NCBI GenBank assembly: GCA_041690635.1
Contig: JAWLGZ010000005.1
Span: 350,100 to 414,099 of the forward strand
Direction: 5' to 3'
DNA from: JAWLGZ01 sp041690635
Lineage (GTDB): Bacteria; Pseudomonadota; Gammaproteobacteria; Thiohalomonadales; Thiohalomonadaceae
DNA length: 64,000 bases
Positions 16,185 through 24,481 of this stretch are shown in pieces; the stretch's first letter is position 1, and every line of letters starts with the position of its first letter. The notes below the pieces were generated by a model, which was not told the origin of the DNA, made no database searches, and was given only the letters and a program-made list of their open reading frames with translations. The translations under genes and the position numbers were made by a program.

Positions 16185-17075
16185 TCACTTGCGTTGCAGT
16201 GGATGGAGCACGAAGGTGGTGGTCTCCGGCTGCAACGTAAGGTGATCGATGCCGTACTTCCCGGAGAGCAACTGCTGCAACTCCCGTTGCACCTCCTGCC
16301 AGTGACCGAACCGGTCGAGGACGACGTGGGCGGTGAGCACCACGTGGCCCGAGGCGAGGGTCCAGATGTGCAGGTCGTGCACCTCCGTCACGTGTTCCAC
16401 TCCCGCCATTTCATGGCCGATGGCGGGCAGATCGAGGTGCGGGGGGACCCCCTCCATCACCACATGCATGACGTCGCGTAACAGTCGCAGGGTGGAGATC
16501 ACGATCAGGCCCGCGACCAGCAGCGCCAGCAGCGGGTCGATCGGTGTCCAGCCGGTGAAGTGGATGACCGCGCCGGCGGTCAGCGCGGCGATTGACCCCA
16601 ACATATCCCCGAATACGTGCAGCAGGGCGCCACGGATATTCAGGGTCGACTCGCCGCGGCTCAACACCACCGCGACAGTCACGTTCACCGCCAGCCCGGC
16701 GCCGGCGACCGCCATCACCACCCCGCCCATCACCGGCACCGGGTTGCGCAGGCGTTCAAGTGCCTCCAGGGTGATGCCGGCCACCACCGCCAGCATCAGC
16801 ACGGCATTCAGCAGCGCCGCGACCACCTCGGCACGCAGCAGGCCGTAGGAGTGGCGGGCAGACGGGGGCCGCACCGAAAGGTAGGCGGCCCACGCGGCGA
16901 GTGCAAGCGCCACCGAGTCGGTGATCATGTGGCCCGCGTCACCGATCAGTGCGAGCGAGCCGGACCACACCCCGCCGATCAGTTCGATGAGTGCGAACGC
17001 GGCGGTCAGGCCGACCGCGAACAGCAGACGGCGTCCGCCGCGCGGGGAGGGGTGATGGTGATCATGGGAGGACAT
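16185..17075 (-). CDS. Cation diffusion facilitator (zinc/cadmium efflux, CzcD/ZitB type)
   Basis: 296 residues. A His-rich N-terminus (MSSHDHHHP) is followed by six membrane helices. The metal site of the YiiP/ZitB group is present as GDAGHMITD in helix 2 and HVFGDMLGS in helix 5. The cytoplasmic C-terminal domain contains HVTEVHDLHIWTLASGHVVLTAHVV, the metal-sensing ferredoxin-like fold. It exports Zn2+ or similar ions in exchange for protons. A zinc-uptake region lies 24 kb away, but no Zur-like box is seen in front of this gene. Confidence 0.92.
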   Translation of the reverse strand: MSSHDHHHPSPRGGRRLLFAVGLTAAFALIELIGGVWSGSLALIGDAGHMITDSVALALAAWAAYLSVRPPSARHSYGLLRAEVVAALLNAVLMLAVVAGITLEALERLRNPVPVMGGVVMAVAGAGLAVNVTVAVVLSRGESTLNIRGALLHVFGDMLGSIAALTAGAVIHFTGWTPIDPLLALLVAGLIVISTLRLLRDVMHVVMEGVPPHLDLPAIGHEMAGVEHVTEVHDLHIWTLASGHVVLTAHVVLDRFGHWQEVQRELQQLLSGKYGIDHLTLQPETTTFVLHPLQRK

Positions 17076-17108
17076 AGGCGTCTTTCCCGCGGATTGCCCA
17101 CCGACAGA

Positions 17109-17615
17109 TCAGGGCCTCGGGTGGCCGGTTGCGGGGTTCGAATCCGCCTTCCACTCTCCCGACTTGCCGCCGCGCTTCTCCAGCAGGCGGACGCCGCCGA
17201 TGACCATGCCCCGATCCACCGCCTTGCACATATCGTAGATGGTGAGCAGGGCCACCTGCACCGCGGTCAGCGCCTCCATCTCCACGCCGGTCGGGCCGGT
17301 GGTCTCCACCGTCACCCGGCAGTGAACGGCCGGGGTCCGCTCATCCAGGTCGAAATCGAGGGTGACCCGGCTCAGCGCCAGTGGGTGGCACAGCGGGATC
17401 AGATCGGCGGTCCGCTTCGCACCCATGATGCCGGCGATGCGCGCCACACCGAGCACATCCCCCTTTTTCGCAGTACCCTCTCGAATGAGCGCGAGCGTTT
17501 CCGGACGCAGGGTGATGTGGCCTTCGGCAACCGCAGTGCGGCGGGTCGCCGGCTTGTCGCCCACATTTACCATGTGGGCTTCGCCGGCGGCGTTGAAGTG
17601 GGTCAGTTCGCTCAT
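17109..17615 (-). CDS. moaC: Cyclic pyranopterin monophosphate synthase
   Basis: 168 residues. MoaC converts the MoaA product into cPMP in molybdopterin biosynthesis. Conserved blocks are LTHFNAAGEAHMVNVGDKPAT, KKGDVLGVARIAGIMGAKRTADLIPLCHPL (active-site Lys and His region) and ETTGPTGVEMEALTAVQVALLTIYDMCKAVDR. It diverges from moaD-moaE with a 76-bp gap that must hold both promoters. No moaA is present in the window. Confidence 0.95.
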   Translation of the reverse strand: MSELTHFNAAGEAHMVNVGDKPATRRTAVAEGHITLRPETLALIREGTAKKGDVLGVARIAGIMGAKRTADLIPLCHPLALSRVTLDFDLDERTPAVHCRVTVETTGPTGVEMEALTAVQVALLTIYDMCKAVDRGMVIGGVRLLEKRGGKSGEWKADSNPATGHPRP

Positions 17616-17691
17616 GGATGAAGTTGCGGGGGCGGGGGCGGAAGGTCATGATAGGCGGCGCATTTTGCGGGTGCAAACGCGGGGGATTTCC

Positions 17692-17931
17692 ATGACGGTA
17701 GCAGTGAAGTTTTTTGCCAGCTTGAAGGAGCAACTCGGTTGCGACGGCGCGACGGTGGAGATCGGCGAGGTGGCCACGGCGGCAGACGTCTGGCTGCAGG
17801 CGACCGGCGGCAAGTCACTGCCCCCGAATGTGCTGGTCGCGGTCAACATGGAGTATGCGGATCAGAATGCCGCCGTGCAGGACGGTGACGAGGTGGGTTT
17901 TTTTCCGCCGGTCACCGGGGGCGCCGAATGA
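17692..17931 (+). CDS. moaD: Molybdopterin synthase sulfur carrier subunit
   Basis: 79-residue ubiquitin-fold protein. Its C-terminal Gly-Gly normally carries the thiocarboxylate used by MoaE. MTVAVKFFASLKEQLG and VAVNMEYADQNAAVQDGDEVGFFPPVTGG are typical. The frame does not stop after Gly-Gly: two extra residues, Ala-Glu, precede TGA, and those bases are the start region of moaE (ATGA overlap at 17928-17931). As written, the protein would need trimming or would not be competent for activation. Confidence 0.9.
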   Translation: MTVAVKFFASLKEQLGCDGATVEIGEVATAADVWLQATGGKSLPPNVLVAVNMEYADQNAAVQDGDEVGFFPPVTGGAE

Positions 17932-18368
17932 AGGTCGAGGTGCGCGCCACGCCGCTTGCCCCCTGGCGCGAACTGGCTTCCTACGAGGAGGCGCATCCGG
18001 AGCTGGCGGGCGGTGCCGGTGCCGCCTCGGTGTTTGTCGGCAGCATGCGCGACAGCAACGCAGGCGACTCGGTGACCGGCATGACCCTGGAGCACTACCC
18101 CGGCATGACCGAACGAGAGATGCTCCGTCTCTGCGAGGAGGCACGCGATCGGTGGTCGCTTCTGGACCTGCTTGTCGTCCACCGGGTAGGGGCTTTGTTG
18201 CCCGGTGATCCCATCGTGCTGGTGGCGGTCTGGTCGACGCACCGCCGGGAGGCGTTCGAGGCGGCCCGCCACCTTATGGAACAGCTCAAGTCCACGGTCC
18301 CGTTTTGGAAACAGGAGCAAACCGATGCGGGCCGGCGGTGGGTAGAGAAAAACACACCTGGTTATTAG
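17928..18368 (+). CDS. moaE: Molybdopterin synthase catalytic subunit
   Basis: 146 residues. MoaE transfers two sulfurs from MoaD to cPMP to give molybdopterin. Typical segments are GAASVFVGSMRDSNAGDSVTGMTLEHYPGMTE, LLVVHRVGALLPGDPIVLVAVWSTHR and LKSTVPFWKQE with the catalytic Lys. It overlaps moaD by ATGA, so the two subunits are probably made in step. Confidence 0.94.
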   Translation: MKVEVRATPLAPWRELASYEEAHPELAGGAGAASVFVGSMRDSNAGDSVTGMTLEHYPGMTEREMLRLCEEARDRWSLLDLLVVHRVGALLPGDPIVLVAVWSTHRREAFEAARHLMEQLKSTVPFWKQEQTDAGRRWVEKNTPGY

Positions 18369-18390
18369 CCTGCATTCGCTCAGGGAACTG

Positions 18391-18418
18391 TTGACGGGTG
18401 AGAAATGCAGACTAGATT
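18391..18418 (+). promoter_or_regulatory. Sigma-70 promoter of the DksA-like gene
   Basis: TTGACG at 18391-18396, a 16-bp spacer and TAGATT at 18413-18418, about 70 bp before the start codon of the DksA-like gene. The -35 box and spacer are the same as in the rrn promoters of this genome. Confidence 0.6.
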
Positions 18419-18484
18419 TCGTTCGTCACAGCACGCTCAATACGGAAGGGCGGTGCGGTAACAGCCGACAGGGAGGAAAAGGCT

Positions 18485-18883
18485 ATGATCCAACACCTGA
18501 CGCCAGAGCAGGTCGAAGCACTGAAAGGCGAACTCACCACCCGGCGCCAGCAGGTCCGTGAATCGCTACGCGATGAACTGCTGCGTATCGATGAGGAGAG
18601 TTACTCCGATCTCGCGGGTGCGGTCCACGACCCGGGCGACGAGTCGGTCGCCGACATGCTGGTGGACATGAACAATTCGCGCGTCACCAGCCTCATCTCT
18701 CAGCTGCGCGAGGTGGAATCGGCACTGGAGCGCATCGACGAAGGAAGCTACGGGGTCTGCGTCGACGGCGAGGAGGAGATCCCGTTCGAACGCCTCCGGG
18801 TGCAGCCGACCGCACGCCGCTGCATCCAGCACCAGGCGCGTCACGAGCAGACCTTTGCCGAATCGGGACGGCCTAGCCTGTGA
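18485..18883 (+). CDS. TraR/DksA family regulator with a reduced zinc-finger motif
   Basis: 132 residues. An N-terminal coiled coil (about 5-80) with an acidic tip (DPGDESVADM) is followed by the DksA/TraR C-terminal region ERIDEGSYGVCVDGEEEIPFERLRVQPTARRCIQHQARHE. DksA has four zinc-binding Cys (CxxC...CxxC); here each pair keeps only the first Cys (CVDG and CIQH). This resembles DksA variants that fold without zinc, such as the second DksA of Pseudomonas. GGGAGG lies upstream of ATG 18485. It probably binds RNA polymerase through the secondary channel; a direct role in rRNA control is not shown. Confidence 0.82.
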   Translation: MIQHLTPEQVEALKGELTTRRQQVRESLRDELLRIDEESYSDLAGAVHDPGDESVADMLVDMNNSRVTSLISQLREVESALERIDEGSYGVCVDGEEEIPFERLRVQPTARRCIQHQARHEQTFAESGRPSL

Positions 18884-18886
18884 TCC

Positions 18887-19408
18887 TTACTCTATCCCGG
18901 GCACCGGCCGGATCTCGAACACCATGCTCTCCAAGTCGCCGAAGGCGTAGGTGGGCGCCGGGCCGACACCGGCCACGGTGCCGGGATTGACCAGCAGCGT
19001 CTGTCCACCCCCCTTGGCGTGGGCGCAGGTCTCGATGGCGGGCCGGTGATCGTGGCCGAAGCAGATCATGTCCCACTCACCGGTGAGGGCGAGCGCGTGG
19101 GCGTAGTGGGGATAGTGCACGAGGAAGATGCGTCTGCCCGCGATCTCCAGCCCCGCGTCCTGTCCGTGATAGTGGACGACGCTGTTGGGCTCCTGCGCCA
19201 GCATGAAGGTGGCGTAGGTGTCCCCCATGTTGTTGCCGTGGATGACATGCACTGGCAGCCCGAAGGGTTGCAGCACACGCAGCGTGGTGGGGGCCACCAC
19301 ATCGCCGCAGTGGAACACCGCCCGGGCACCGAGCGCCTTGGCCTCTGCCACTGCGCTGGCGAGCAGCGGGCGGTTGTCATGGGAATCGGAGACGACGCAG
19401 ACTTTCAT
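18887..19408 (-). CDS. Metallophosphoesterase, YfcE/MJ0936 family
   Basis: 173 residues from the ATG at 19408; a GTG six codons upstream (19426) is a weaker alternative. Metal-binding motifs are visible: VVSDSHDN, HCGDVV, VIHGNNMGD (GNxD/H type), LVHYPHY and CFGHDHRP, all features of bacterial cyclic/nucleotide phosphodiesterases that use Mn2+. It ends four bases from the DksA-like gene, tail to tail. The physiological substrate is unknown. Confidence 0.87.
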   Translation of the reverse strand: MKVCVVSDSHDNRPLLASAVAEAKALGARAVFHCGDVVAPTTLRVLQPFGLPVHVIHGNNMGDTYATFMLAQEPNSVVHYHGQDAGLEIAGRRIFLVHYPHYAHALALTGEWDMICFGHDHRPAIETCAHAKGGGQTLLVNPGTVAGVGPAPTYAFGDLESMVFEIRPVPGIE

Positions 19409-19486
19409 GGGCGCGCATCTTGCCACGTGAAGCGTTAAGCGTGAAGTAGACCTCTTGCGTCCCGCCTCGGGCTACCGGCCCACCGC

Positions 19487-20647
19487 CTACCGTTTCCGTC
19501 GCGCTCGGGCGTGCCGAAGGCGGCGGGCGGTGCCGCTCTGCCCCATCCGTTCCAGCCAGAGATCAATTTCTCCCCAGAACCACTCCTGTACACGGCGGTA
19601 CCAGGGGCGCTGGTGCCACTGCTCATAGCGGTATTCGCGGCTCTGTTCGAAATCACACCGAAACAGCGCCTCCACGCGGGAGGCCAGTTCGCCGCCTCGG
19701 GCCTCCTGGTTGGCCTCCAGATTCCAGCGCAGGTTCCAGCGATCCATGTTGGATGAGCCTAGGGTGACCCACTCGTCGCACAGAGCGACCTTGGCGTGCA
19801 GGAAGCGCGGCTGATATTCGAAGATGCGCACGCCACTGCGCAGCAGGCGGGAGTAGAAGCGCCGGCCCGCATGACGGACGGCGGGGTGGTCGGTGTGGGG
19901 TCCGGGAAGCAGCAGCCGTACATCGACCCCGCGGAGAGCGGCACGACGGAGCGTCCGTTGCAGCTTGCGCGAGGGGATAAAGTAGGCGGTGGCGAGCCAG
20001 ATCCGCTTTCGCGCCTTTTGCATCTCCCGCACCAGGCTCCGCTTGATCTCGGTGTTGCCGCTGCTGCTGGTGACCACACGCCCCGAGATGCCGTCAGGCA
20101 GCGGCGGCGGGACCGTGGACGGCGGTTGGTCGAGCGCGTGCCAGCGCTCCCAATTCCGGGCAAAGACCACCTCCCAGTCGGCGACGCACGGCCCCTCCAC
20201 CCGAACCATGCAGTCGTGCCAGTAGTCCTCTCCGCCGTCGAAGTCGTCGGTGATGCCGGCACCGCCCACGAACGCGACCTCTCCATCCACCGTCAGGATC
20301 TTGCGATGGTCCCGGAAGAGGTTGCGATGAAACTCGAAATAGCGCAGCGGATTGTAGGCGGCCATCACCACGCCGGCGCGAATCAGCCGCTCCCGGTCCC
20401 CGCGACTGAAATTTCCGGCCCCGTAATCATCGAGGAGCAGGTGAGTGCGCACTCCGCGAGCGGCGGCGGCGGTGAGTGCCTCCACAAAGCGATCGGCGAC
20501 GCGGCCGGATTCGGCGAGATAGGTCTCGAACAGGACGTAACGTTCAGCCGCGTGGATCGCCTCCAGCATGGCCGGGAAAAACTCCGGGCCGTCGATCAGC
20601 AACCGAAAGCGGTTTCCCTCCCGCCAGGGGAAGCGATAGCGATTCAC
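19487..20647 (-). CDS. Phospholipase D-like protein (cardiolipin synthase-type)
   Basis: 386 residues. Two HKD motifs are present: HRKILTVDGEVAFVGGAG in the first half and HAKVALCDEWVTLGSSNMD in the second, each followed by the Gly/Asn pattern of the PLD superfamily. This arrangement matches the cardiolipin synthase ClsB/YbhO group, without N-terminal membrane helices. The start is GTG at 20647, which overlaps the rnd stop as GTGA; the longer upstream frame lies inside rnd and is not used. The basic C-terminus (RRLRHARARRKR) could bind the membrane. It probably makes cardiolipin or a related phospholipid. Confidence 0.85.
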   Translation of the reverse strand: MNRYRFPWREGNRFRLLIDGPEFFPAMLEAIHAAERYVLFETYLAESGRVADRFVEALTAAAARGVRTHLLLDDYGAGNFSRGDRERLIRAGVVMAAYNPLRYFEFHRNLFRDHRKILTVDGEVAFVGGAGITDDFDGGEDYWHDCMVRVEGPCVADWEVVFARNWERWHALDQPPSTVPPPLPDGISGRVVTSSSGNTEIKRSLVREMQKARKRIWLATAYFIPSRKLQRTLRRAALRGVDVRLLLPGPHTDHPAVRHAGRRFYSRLLRSGVRIFEYQPRFLHAKVALCDEWVTLGSSNMDRWNLRWNLEANQEARGGELASRVEALFRCDFEQSREYRYEQWHQRPWYRRVQEWFWGEIDLWLERMGQSGTARRLRHARARRKR

Positions 20648-21795
20648 GTTTCCGCCGCATCCTCCATCACCAATTCTCCTGCGGCCACACTGAGGTGCAA
20701 ATGACCGTCGATGAACGCTCGCAGCCGGCGGCCCGCCACGGCGGCACGCCAACCGTGCAGGACCGGCGAGTCGCCTTCATCGAGCAACTGTTCCAGGTCG
20801 CGGCGGGTGGCGATGGCCGTCGGACTCACCTGCTGTTCGACGCCGCACTGGCGGACCACTGCGGCCATCGCATCGAGAACCGAGTCCTGCGAAGGGGTGA
20901 ATACCCGGCGCGGGGCCAGTGCCGGCCAGTCGGCACGCGGCACCTCGCGGGCGGCGCGGATGCACGACAGCAATGTGTCGGCATGCCGTTCCAGCACCTG
21001 CCGGGTGATGCCGCGGATCCGTTCGAGTCGCGAGGGTGACTCCGGCAGATGACGCGCTATCTCCAGCAGGATGTCATCGGCCGCAACCCAGCGGCGCGGC
21101 AGATCACGTGCACGGGCCTCCTCCTCGCGCCAGGCGGCCAACTCGCGCAGGGCGGCCAGCTGGACGCCGCGCAGTCGGTTGCTGCCCTTGATGCGGCGCC
21201 ACGCCTCACCCCGGTCGGCGGCAAAGGCGGAGGGATCGCCGAGTGCGACGAAATCCTCCGCCAGCCAGTCGGAACGTCCCTTCTCCCTCAGCAGGGCGTC
21301 GATCTCCCGGTAGACCTCCACCAGGTAACGCACATCATCGAAAGCGTAGCGGATCTGCTCCGGGTCCAGAGGGCGCCGGCTCCAGTCGGTGCGGGTCTGT
21401 CCCTTGTCCAGGTCCACGTCGAGCAGCAGCTTCACCAAGGCGCCATAACCAATCTGATCGCCGAAGCCGAGCACGGTGGCGGCCAGTTGGGTGTCGAAGA
21501 TGGGGCCGGGCACGGCGCCGCGCAGGCCGTAGAAGAGCTCAAGGTCCTGCCGGGCGGCATGAAAGACCTTGAGGATTTGCTGGTCGTAGAGCACATCCAG
21601 CAGCGGTCCGATGTCGATGGCGAGGGGATCGATACAGGCGGCCAGTTCGGGCGTCGCCACCTGCAGCAGGCACAGTTGCGGGTAGTAGGTCTTCTCCCGC
21701 ATGAATTCGGTGTCCAGGGTGAGCCAGCGGCTCGAGGCCAGCCGCCCGCACAGCTCGGCGAGCCCATCAGGGGTGTCGACGTAGAGTTCCTGCAT
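20644..21795 (-). CDS. rnd: Ribonuclease D
   Basis: 383 residues, the normal length. The DEDDy exonuclease domain shows LTLDTEFMRE (first Asp and Glu), FHAARQDLELFY and YAFDDVRYLVEVY (last Tyr/Asp), followed by an HRDC domain around residues 210-290 (LAALRELAAWREEEARARDLPRRWVAADD). It trims tRNA precursors at the 3' end. ATG 21795 is the natural start; its stop is fused with the start of the PLD gene. Confidence 0.95.
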   Translation of the reverse strand: MQELYVDTPDGLAELCGRLASSRWLTLDTEFMREKTYYPQLCLLQVATPELAACIDPLAIDIGPLLDVLYDQQILKVFHAARQDLELFYGLRGAVPGPIFDTQLAATVLGFGDQIGYGALVKLLLDVDLDKGQTRTDWSRRPLDPEQIRYAFDDVRYLVEVYREIDALLREKGRSDWLAEDFVALGDPSAFAADRGEAWRRIKGSNRLRGVQLAALRELAAWREEEARARDLPRRWVAADDILLEIARHLPESPSRLERIRGITRQVLERHADTLLSCIRAAREVPRADWPALAPRRVFTPSQDSVLDAMAAVVRQCGVEQQVSPTAIATRRDLEQLLDEGDSPVLHGWRAAVAGRRLRAFIDGHLHLSVAAGELVMEDAAET

Positions 21796-21970
21796 GGTAT
21801 GCGTTCACTGAAGTGGCCGGACAGTATAACGCCGTGCCGTGGCCCAGGGGCGGACGCAGCGTCCGATTGCCGCGTTAGACAGTAAACTACGGATATCTGC
21901 CGCCGGTGCGTCCATGATTATGGGTTCGGGGCCCGGTATACTGAATCGCAAGCGGTCGTACGGAGCCGAT

Positions 21971-22480
21971 GTGAACGCGGTTATTCAGCGCTTCTGGGAG
22001 ATTGCCATCCGGCGCGCCGGTCCGCAGGACCTGCCCGCTTCGCGAACACTGCTGACAGCGGTGCTCGGGATGCACTGGCTGATCGGCATCGCCCTTGCGG
22101 GCTTCTCCCTGCCGGGAGACAAGGCACTTGCCTCGGCGCTGATTGGTACCCTGCTGACGGTCGGTCTGGTGCACATCGGGTTGGCCATCGCCGGCCTGGG
22201 CAGACGCCTGCTCCAGACCCTGACCGCGATGGCCGGTTGTGAAGCGCTGCTTGGACTGATTGCACTGCCGATCACCGCCTGGTTTCACGCCGGTACCAAT
22301 CAGGCGGTACCGGAATTGCTGTTCCTCGGCATCATCATCTGGAGCATCGCTGTGACCGCCCATATCGCCCGCCATGCCCTCAACACGACGCCCCTCATGG
22401 CGGCGGTGGTTGCGGTGCTCTACTTCATCTTCTCGCTGAGCATCGCCGGGCTGATCGGGCCTGCAATCGGCCGAACCTGA
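21971..22480 (+). CDS. Uncharacterised membrane protein
   Basis: 169 residues if GTG 21971 is used (GGAG at 21962); an ATG at 21915 would add 19 residues. A soluble start (VNAVIQRFWEIAIRRAGPQDLPAS) is followed by four or five hydrophobic helices (about residues 27-48, 58-78, 84-104, 118-137, 144-165). I do not recognise the family; the topology recalls Yip1-like or DUF proteins of gammaproteobacteria. It ends 14 bases before mpl and may be co-transcribed with it. Confidence 0.6.
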   Translation: MNAVIQRFWEIAIRRAGPQDLPASRTLLTAVLGMHWLIGIALAGFSLPGDKALASALIGTLLTVGLVHIGLAIAGLGRRLLQTLTAMAGCEALLGLIALPITAWFHAGTNQAVPELLFLGIIIWSIAVTAHIARHALNTTPLMAAVVAVLYFIFSLSIAGLIGPAIGRT

Positions 22481-22494
22481 GGTCAGCCCAACCC

Positions 22495-23853
22495 ATGCAC
22501 ATCCATATTCTCGGTATCTGCGGCACCTTCATGGGTGGCATCGCCCTGCTGGCGCGCGCCCTCGGACACACCGTGAGCGGGCAGGACGCGAACGTCTACC
22601 CGCCGATGAGCGACCAGCTCGCCGCCGCCGGCATTGCGCTGGGTGAGGGGTACGGGGCGGACGGGATTCCGGCCCACACCGACGTGGTGGTGATCGGCAA
22701 TGCACTCTCGCGCGGCAACCCGGCGGTCGAGCAGGTCCTGGAGCGGGGCATGCGCTACACCTCCGGCCCGCAGTGGCTGGCGGAGGCCGTCCTGCATGGC
22801 CGGTGGGTCCTGGCAGTGGCCGGCACCCACGGCAAGACCACCACTGCCAGCATGCTGGCCTGGATCCTGGAGGATGCCGGCATGGCGCCCGGATTCCTCA
22901 TCGGTGGCGTACCGGCAGATTTCGGCCTCTCGGCGCGGCTCGGCGAGACCCCCTTCTTTGTGGTGGAGGCGGACGAATACGACACCGCCTTCTTCGACAA
23001 GCGGTCCAAGTTCGTCCACTACCGCCCGCGCACCGCGGTCCTGAACAATCTGGAGTACGACCACGCCGATATCTTCCCTGACCTGGCGGCGATCCAGCGC
23101 CAGTTCCACCACCTGGTGCGCACCGTCCCGGGCAAGGGCCTTCTGGTGGTGCCGGCGGCGGAGAAGGCCCTGGAAGAGGTGCTGGCGATGGGGTGCTGGA
23201 CCCCGGTCGAGCAGTTGGGTGGTGAGCCGGGCTGGACGGCGAGGGAGGTGGCACCGGACGGCAGCTGCTTCGAGGTGTACTTCAACGGCGAGCGGCAGGG
23301 CGCAGTGGACTGGCAACAGCTCGGCCGCCATAACGTGAGCAATGCGCTGGCGGCGATTGCGGCGGCGCGCCACGCGGGTGTCCCGTCGGCAGTCGCCTGC
23401 GAGGCGCTTGGCCGCTTCCAGGGCGTGAAGCGGCGGCTGGAGGTACGGGGCACCGTGAACGGAATCACCGTGTATGACGACTTCGCCCACCATCCGACGG
23501 CGGTGGCAGCCACCATCGATGCGCTGCGCGGGCGCGAGTCGGGCCGCATCCTGGCGGTGCTGGAGCCGCGTTCCAACACCATGCGTCTCGGTGTTCACCG
23601 CGACACGCTCGGGCCGGCGCTCTCCGGGGCCGACCGCGCCTTCCTGTTTGCCCCGGCGGAGCTGGGCTGGGAGGTGGGCACGGTGGCCGCCGCCCTGGAG
23701 GCGCGCGGTGTCGTGTTGAACAACCTGGATGCGCTCGTCGCTGCAGTGGTCACGGCGGCGCAGCCCGGCGACCACATCCTGGTGATGAGCAACGGCGCCT
23801 TCGGCGGTATTCACGATCGGCTGTTGCAGGCCCTGCGTGCCGCCGCCGCCTGA
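22495..23853 (+). CDS. mpl: UDP-N-acetylmuramate:L-alanyl-gamma-D-glutamyl-meso-diaminopimelate ligase
   Basis: 452 residues. Mpl reattaches recycled murein tripeptide to UDP-MurNAc. Seen motifs: HIHILGICGTFMGGIALLARALGH at the N-terminus (Mpl-specific form of the Mur-ligase Rossmann motif), AVAGTHGKTTTASMLAW (ATP P-loop), EADEYDTAFFDKRSKFVHYRP, and DDFAHHPTAVAATI in the third domain. It forms a probable operon with ubiX one base downstream and the LON-domain gene. AnmK at 55980-57116 is another murein-recycling enzyme in this window. Confidence 0.96.
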   Translation: MHIHILGICGTFMGGIALLARALGHTVSGQDANVYPPMSDQLAAAGIALGEGYGADGIPAHTDVVVIGNALSRGNPAVEQVLERGMRYTSGPQWLAEAVLHGRWVLAVAGTHGKTTTASMLAWILEDAGMAPGFLIGGVPADFGLSARLGETPFFVVEADEYDTAFFDKRSKFVHYRPRTAVLNNLEYDHADIFPDLAAIQRQFHHLVRTVPGKGLLVVPAAEKALEEVLAMGCWTPVEQLGGEPGWTAREVAPDGSCFEVYFNGERQGAVDWQQLGRHNVSNALAAIAAARHAGVPSAVACEALGRFQGVKRRLEVRGTVNGITVYDDFAHHPTAVAATIDALRGRESGRILAVLEPRSNTMRLGVHRDTLGPALSGADRAFLFAPAELGWEVGTVAAALEARGVVLNNLDALVAAVVTAAQPGDHILVMSNGAFGGIHDRLLQALRAAAA

Positions 23854-23854
23854 C

Positions 23855-24481
23855 ATGGACGCCCGTCGAAACGCCGTTGCGCTTGCATTCACCGGTGCCT
23901 CGGGGGCGCCCTATGGACTCCGGTTGCTCGAGGTGCTGCTGTCGACGGGGCGGACGGTCTATCTGATGATCTCCCCCGCGGCACGGGTGGTGCTGGCGAC
24001 CGAGTCGGCGCTCCAGGTGCCGGCGCGGCCGGCGGAGACCGGTGAATTCTTCTCCGACCTCTACAAGGCCGCGCCGGGTCAGTTGCAGGTGTTCGGCCGT
24101 GAGCAGTGGCTGGCGCCGGTGGCAAGCGGGTCCAGCGCGCCGGGTGCCATGGTGGTCTGTCCCTGTTCGACCGGCACCCTCTCCGCCATCGCCCAGGGGG
24201 CGAGCGACAACCTCATCGAGCGGGCGGCCGATGTGATGCTGAAGGAGCGGCGGCGGCTGATCCTGGTCCCGCGCGAGATGCCGTTTTCTCCCATTCACCT
24301 GGAGAACATGCTGAAGCTGGCCCGGATCGGCGCCACCATCCTGCCCGCCTGCCCCGGTTTCTATCACCAGCCTGAACAGGTCACCGATCTGGTGGACTTC
24401 GTCGTGGCCCGCATTCTCGATCACCTGGAGATCGAGCATCACCTCTCCGCCCGCTGGGGCGATCGGCCGGAGCCGGAATGA
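23855..24481 (+). CDS. ubiX: Flavin prenyltransferase
   Basis: 208 residues. UbiX prenylates FMN to make the cofactor for UbiD decarboxylase in ubiquinone synthesis. FTGASGAPYGLRLLEVLL is the FMN-binding start; CPCSTGTLSAIAQGASDNLIERAADVMLKERRRLILVPREMP and LENMLKLARIGATILPACPGFY complete the site. ATG 23855 lies one base after the mpl stop. The stop overlaps the next gene (ATGA). Confidence 0.95.
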   Translation: MDARRNAVALAFTGASGAPYGLRLLEVLLSTGRTVYLMISPAARVVLATESALQVPARPAETGEFFSDLYKAAPGQLQVFGREQWLAPVASGSSAPGAMVVCPCSTGTLSAIAQGASDNLIERAADVMLKERRRLILVPREMPFSPIHLENMLKLARIGATILPACPGFYHQPEQVTDLVDFVVARILDHLEIEHHLSARWGDRPEPE

